A stretch of DNA of 64,000 nt, taken from an uncultured Dialister sp. (GTDB lineage Bacteria; Bacillota; Negativicutes; Veillonellales; Dialisteraceae). Below are positions 60,798 to 64,000 of the stretch, in pieces. A program made the translations under genes and the position numbers. The notes under the pieces were generated by a model, which was not told where the DNA came from, did not search any database, and saw only the letters and a program-made list of their open reading frames with translations. The stretch spans positions 1 to 64,000 of the forward strand of contig CABQAR010000002.1 of assembly GCA_902462205.1 (NCBI GenBank), read 5' to 3'. Within the stretch, counting starts at the first letter, position 1; every line of letters starts with the position of its first letter.

Positions 60798-62012
60798 TTA
60801 GAATACATAGTTCAGGGATACGGATGCCAGATCATCATAGTCTGTGCCGTCCTGTGCGTCTACGCTGAATGCATATTCGCCGTGGAGTTTTACATTCTTG
60901 GCGAGGATGACATCAGCCTGTGCCAGCCAGTAGTTGATATCAGTCTTTGCGATTGCTTCGTCAAGCGGAGTTACGTTATATGTGGAAGCGCCGAAGAGGC
61001 TGCCTTTTTCTGCATCAATGTACTGGGCGGAAACTCTGAAGGTGCCCGGTTTCATCCAGTTGGTCTGGCCAAAGCCGAGGCCTGCTGTCCACAGCTGCGG
61101 ATCATTGGCTGCATCAAGGTTCTTGTAGTAATCACCGAATACGTCTACCTTGTCAGCAACGTTTACGGTCAGGCCTGCGCCCCATACCTTGCCCATGTCA
61201 TGTGCGAGGTCGATGTATTCCGCATCATAGGCAAGACGGCCGGATGCGCCGTATGCACGAGCCAGGAATGCTTCCGGTTCCGTGCCTGCCACATTGGCAT
61301 CCCAAGACTTGAAGCGGCCATAGCCGAGGTCGAGGGCGAGCTTGCCGCTGCCGAGGGTAGCGATGGCGCCATCGAATTCATCATCATAGTAAGTGCCGGT
61401 CTGGCCGAGGAACAGGTCCTGGCGGCCGATGGTCAGGCCTACTTTGTCACCAAACTGATGGTGAACGATCAATTCTTCCGCATAGGTGTTTGCATCTGCG
61501 CCATCTTTGAAGTCCATATCGCTGCGGAGACGGCCTTCTACGTAGGTGCTGTCGTTGACATCAGCATGAGCAGTGATCTTGATACGTCCGTCATACTTGT
61601 CAGCAGCCTTGCCGGCATCATCATAGCTCTGGTTCCAGCGCATACGTGCATTGCCGGACCAGGAGATGTTGCCGACCTTCTTTTCCAAATTGGATACGCG
61701 GACGCCCAGGTTTGCCAGTTCGTCTGCATATTCGCCGGCCAGTTTGTCAACGGTGGCTCTCTGTTCAGCATTCAGCTGATCTTCGCGAGCCATCAGGCGG
61801 GCAATAACCTGCGCCAGTTCATAACGGGTCATGTTTCTTTCGCCTTTGAATGTGCCGTCCGGATAGCCTTCTACGATACCCTGATCGGAAAGATCGGATA
61901 CTGCCTGGTAAGCCCAGTCGCTTTCGGATACATCAGAGAACGGATTTGCAGCGTATGCGGATACGCCTGCGGTGAGTGCTGCTACTGCAGCGATTGCGAG
62001 AATCTTTTTCAT
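60798..62012 (-). CDS. OmpM-type outer-membrane porin with SLH domain
   Basis: 404 residues from the ATG at 62012 (AAGGAGCG upstream). Signal peptide (1-21), one SLH domain (about 24-75, NPFSDVSESDWAYQAVSDLS, GYPDGTFKGERNMTRYELA) that grips polyaminated peptidoglycan, a coiled linker (about 76-115), then a 16-18-strand beta-barrel ending in the C-terminal Phe (SLNYVF). This architecture is diagnostic for Negativicutes, whose outer membrane is tethered by OmpM proteins. The long leader (150-200 nt) and strong terminator fit a highly expressed gene. Confidence 0.95.
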   Translation of the reverse strand: MKKILAIAAVAALTAGVSAYAANPFSDVSESDWAYQAVSDLSDQGIVEGYPDGTFKGERNMTRYELAQVIARLMAREDQLNAEQRATVDKLAGEYADELANLGVRVSNLEKKVGNISWSGNARMRWNQSYDDAGKAADKYDGRIKITAHADVNDSTYVEGRLRSDMDFKDGADANTYAEELIVHHQFGDKVGLTIGRQDLFLGQTGTYYDDEFDGAIATLGSGKLALDLGYGRFKSWDANVAGTEPEAFLARAYGASGRLAYDAEYIDLAHDMGKVWGAGLTVNVADKVDVFGDYYKNLDAANDPQLWTAGLGFGQTNWMKPGTFRVSAQYIDAEKGSLFGASTYNVTPLDEAIAKTDINYWLAQADVILAKNVKLHGEYAFSVDAQDGTDYDDLASVSLNYVF

Positions 62013-62384
62013 AGTTCTTCGCTCCTTCTGAAAACAACATATCTGTCTCATCAAATACAGGATTTCAGAAAAGAACGCTGACGCGAGTTGCCGTGTTTCC
62101 TCTGTCTGTCTTTCCTTCTTCCGACCTTCTCGCCATGAGACCATGCTTGAAGGTATCCTAAAGTTATCATATTTATACAATAAATGCAACCACCTTCTTA
62201 AGAAAACAGAGTTAAACGTATACATCTGTTTCATCGGACATATAGTATTCATCGCTTCTAGCCTGTACAGAAAGAAACAAAAAGGCAGGACTCCGCAAAA
62301 CAGAGGAATCCACGCCTTTGGTTCTGTCTGTCACGATGGCCGTCTTTGTGCCATTCTCCTGACATATTATATTTTACTTATATA
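62013..62384. promoter_or_regulatory. OmpM promoter/leader region and lipoprotein terminator, no gene
   Basis: 62164-62205 is AT-rich with TTGCAT and TATAAA/TATGAT words on the minus strand, the likely promoter, which leaves about 150 nt of leader before the porin start. The rest has no convincing open frame. Confidence 0.4.
62277..62320 (-). terminator. Terminator of the lipoprotein gene
   Basis: Minus-strand AAAGGC..GGA.TCC...GGA.TCC.GCCTTT then TTTG. Confidence 0.65.
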
Positions 62385-62960
62385 TTAAAATTTTTTCTCA
62401 TAAATATTCTTTATCTGTCCTTTCGGACTTTCCGGTGACACATCATACTGGTATACCCTGACGGAATCCATTTTCCGTGTCTTGGCATCAGCCGTCATCG
62501 TGATATGGTAAGAATGCTGCTCCTCCACCGTTTTCCCGTCCACGATGAAAGATCTTGCGTGATGCCCGGGCAGCTTGCCGACAAACTGGTAAGTATAGAT
62601 ATCCGCCCCTTTCGCTACGGCGGAGTTGAATACGAATTTTCCTTCCGTTCCGAGCTTTTCATCCTTTGGCGCCAGCGGCACGCCCTGCGCCTGTCTCTTG
62701 AATTCCCCAAGGATCTCATCCGTCATCGGCGGCACCTTATCCACATCATCAAGGAACAGGGCATATTCATACAGGGGAGATTTCGGCACCGGTCTCACCG
62801 CCTCTTTCTTCACCGCTTCCTGCTTTGCCTCCTTCTGTTCCGTCACGGCAGGCTTCGTACCCCTGTCCGCCGTATCCGTTTTCTTATCGCCGCAGCCGGC
62901 GGTAAAAAGCAGCGCAGCGACCGCCGCACCTGCGAGCAATTTCTGAAACACCCTGTCCAT
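62385..62960 (-). CDS. Lipoprotein of unknown function
   Basis: 191 residues from the ATG at 62960 (a neighbouring ATG at 62963 is equally possible; AGGAG lies just upstream). Lipobox TAGC gives lipid-Cys near residue 23. A Lys/Glu/Ala-rich linker (about 26-60) is followed by a strand-rich domain (GKFVFNSAVAKGADIYTYQFVG, HHARSFIVDGKTVEEQHSYHITMTADAK in pieces). No known family was recognised. Adjacent to another exported protein on the same strand, 51 bp away. Confidence 0.7.
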   Translation of the reverse strand: MDRVFQKLLAGAAVAALLFTAGCGDKKTDTADRGTKPAVTEQKEAKQEAVKKEAVRPVPKSPLYEYALFLDDVDKVPPMTDEILGEFKRQAQGVPLAPKDEKLGTEGKFVFNSAVAKGADIYTYQFVGKLPGHHARSFIVDGKTVEEQHSYHITMTADAKTRKMDSVRVYQYDVSPESPKGQIKNIYEKKF

Positions 62961-63011
62961 CATACTCCTCTCCGGCCAAATATCGGAATCCATGCCGCTT
63001 CCTCCCGGCCA

Positions 63012-63593
63012 TCAGAAAATCTCCTCCAATTCCCGGAATTTTTTCAGATGGAGCGTCCTGAGCACTGTTTCAGAGCCCGTCTCATCCACTCCCCGGTTTT
63101 CATAAAGCTGTCTTATAATAATCTCCAGCCCGCGTTCGTTTCCATATATATCTTTGTAAATCACGATATATTCTGTCACCATGTACATGTCATCTCTCCT
63201 TGGCTTGTCGATCTGCCACGCCTCCAACATGTCATGGGCGGAAATAAGGCGGCGGATCTTTGTATATCCGTACTCCTCCGCATGCCGTACCATTTCTTTC
63301 ATATCCAGCAGAAGCTGCTCCACCCTTGTATCCCGGACGACGATCTGTTCTTCCGGATCCCCCTCGTCACTTCTGGAAATACTGGTCAGCCACACCGCAT
63401 ACTCATCACTTGACTCCAGATGATGCACATTTTGATCATAATAAAAGGAAAAATAGGAATTTCCCGCCTCGGCCACCGTATCTTTCCTGACCGTGCCTGC
63501 ATGTACATCCTCCTGTGCCGTTGAAACAAAAGTACAGGGCGCCGCGAGCAGCAATCCGGCCAGCGCCAGCCCCGCCATTCCTTTCCACCTCAT
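63012..63593 (-). CDS. Exported protein of unknown function
   Basis: 193 residues if started at the ATG 63593 (a GTG at 63602 is also possible). Signal peptide about 1-26. The body contains FSFYYDQNVHHLESSDEYAVWLTS, reminiscent of strand repeats with a final all-helical part (VEQLLLDMKEMVRHAEEYG, LEIIIRQLYEN). No recognised domain. Likely cotranscribed with the lipoprotein gene downstream. Confidence 0.65.
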   Translation of the reverse strand: MRWKGMAGLALAGLLLAAPCTFVSTAQEDVHAGTVRKDTVAEAGNSYFSFYYDQNVHHLESSDEYAVWLTSISRSDEGDPEEQIVVRDTRVEQLLLDMKEMVRHAEEYGYTKIRRLISAHDMLEAWQIDKPRRDDMYMVTEYIVIYKDIYGNERGLEIIIRQLYENRGVDETGSETVLRTLHLKKFRELEEIF

Positions 63594-63696
63594 GTGATAC
63601 ACATCCCTTCCGCATAATCAGAAATTCGCCTTATGGCTGATTTTCTCTTTTTCCGATTCCTTTCTGTTTCCAGTATAGCAAAAGAAATAAAAAAAT

Positions 63697-63718
63697 AACC
63701 TGTACTTTATTACAGGTT
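63697..63718 (-). terminator. Terminator of the TatD gene
   Basis: AACCTGT-N8-ACAGGTT, then on the minus strand ATTTTTTTATTTC. About 50 bp past the stop. Confidence 0.75.
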
Positions 63719-63768
63719 AGAAAACTTTTATAATGTTTCTCTTTTTATCGCATGGGATAGCGGTCCTC

Positions 63769-64000
63769 TCATCCTATTCCAAAAAGCCGTTCCGTATTCT
63801 GCTTCGCGGCCCGGATAAGCTCCTCCTCCCCGACCCCCATGTAATGCGCCAGCGCCCGGATGACATAGATGATATTCTGCGGCACATTCGTCCGTTTCAG
63901 CCCGGGAACGCCACGGGGCGTCAGATACGGCGCATCCGTTTCCACAAGGACACGATCCAATGGCAGGATTTTCACGGCTGCACGCAAAGCATCCGCCCGC
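63769..64000 (-). CDS. C-terminal end of a TatD family DNase/hydrolase
   Basis: The frame runs off the window edge; about 77 residues are visible, reading R-A-D-A-L-R-A-A-V-K-I then LPLDRVLVETDAPYLTP, the conserved TatD metal/catalytic region (DAP), and a C-terminal helix with NTERLFGI. TatD proteins are divalent-metal-dependent nucleases. Cut at its 5' end by the window. Confidence 0.88.
   Translation of the reverse strand, partial: RADALRAAVKILPLDRVLVETDAPYLTPRGVPGLKRTNVPQNIIYVIRALAHYMGVGEEELIRAAKQNTERLFGIG

Noticed and set aside
60882..62081. A 399-codon frame antisense to the OmpM porin gene
   Set aside because: Shadow of a GC-skewed gene; no start signal and no recognisable motif.

Overview
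The window looks like chromosome from a diderm Firmicute of the Negativicutes, most likely a Dialister- or Veillonella-like anaerobe. The evidence is an SLH-domain porin of the OmpM type (60798-62012), a periplasmic Skp/OmpH chaperone, a PMT/ArnT-type glycosyltransferase, several lipoproteins, an oxygen-independent ribonucleotide reductase (NrdD/NrdG), and Firmicute-style promoters and GGAGG ribosome-binding sites. No rRNA, tRNA, CRISPR array, prophage or intact insertion sequence was seen. The genus is an inference; the class-level call is firmer.

Layout. 1-2.8 kb is an AT-rich accessory segment with a Fic AMP-transferase translationally coupled to a type I restriction methylase (HsdM) and the start of a third gene. 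2.9-9 kb holds an exported esterase, two tandem CpXC proteins, a nitroreductase, an alanine/glycine:cation symporter with palindromes just downstream of a strong promoter, and a PAP2 phosphatase. 9-13.6 kb looks like an envelope-modification module: sugar epimerase plus ArnT-like transferase, divergent from a PmrAB-like two-component system, with a PmrA-box-like TTTAAA-N5-TTTAAA repeat between them. 13.7-20 kb carries an exported argininosuccinate-lyase-like protein, a small beta-repeat protein, a shortened MocR regulator, two paralogous ECF transporter S components and an ADP-ribosylglycohydrolase. 20-31 kb contains gyrA, a GNAT acetyltransferase, a metallophosphoesterase, an HD-Nudix-mutY operon (8-oxoguanine defence), OmpH, and a PAP2-WYL-DUF2953-GerW operon.

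31-44.5 kb has a ferric/AfuA-type ABC importer, a second nitroreductase, a roughly 1 kb stretch without a convincing gene, a class A penicillin-binding protein, nrdDG, and a cytidylate-kinase-like/LrgA/LrgB operon. 44.6-53.5 kb holds three exported proteins of unknown function, thioredoxin, an SbmA/BacA-type ABC protein, an M20 peptidase, DNA polymerase IV, a flavodoxin and an ArsR regulator. 53.5-54.1 kb is an array of about 3.7 copies of a 177-bp repeat; each full unit carries two terminator-like hairpins and a 46-bp decayed fragment similar to the adjacent S23/four-helix-bundle gene. 54.6-64 kb has a dGTPase, an anchored alpha/beta hydrolase, an MFS exporter, a flavin reductase, an aldehyde dehydrogenase with its -10 inside a palindrome, the OmpM porin, two exported proteins and the C-terminal end of a TatD nuclease.

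Most of the window is ordinary housekeeping and envelope biology. The parts that most deserve a second look are the 177-bp array, the two-component/ArnT intergenic operator, the exported lyase, the MocR/ECF group, and several palindromic operator candidates. All calls come from reading the sequence; no database search was run.
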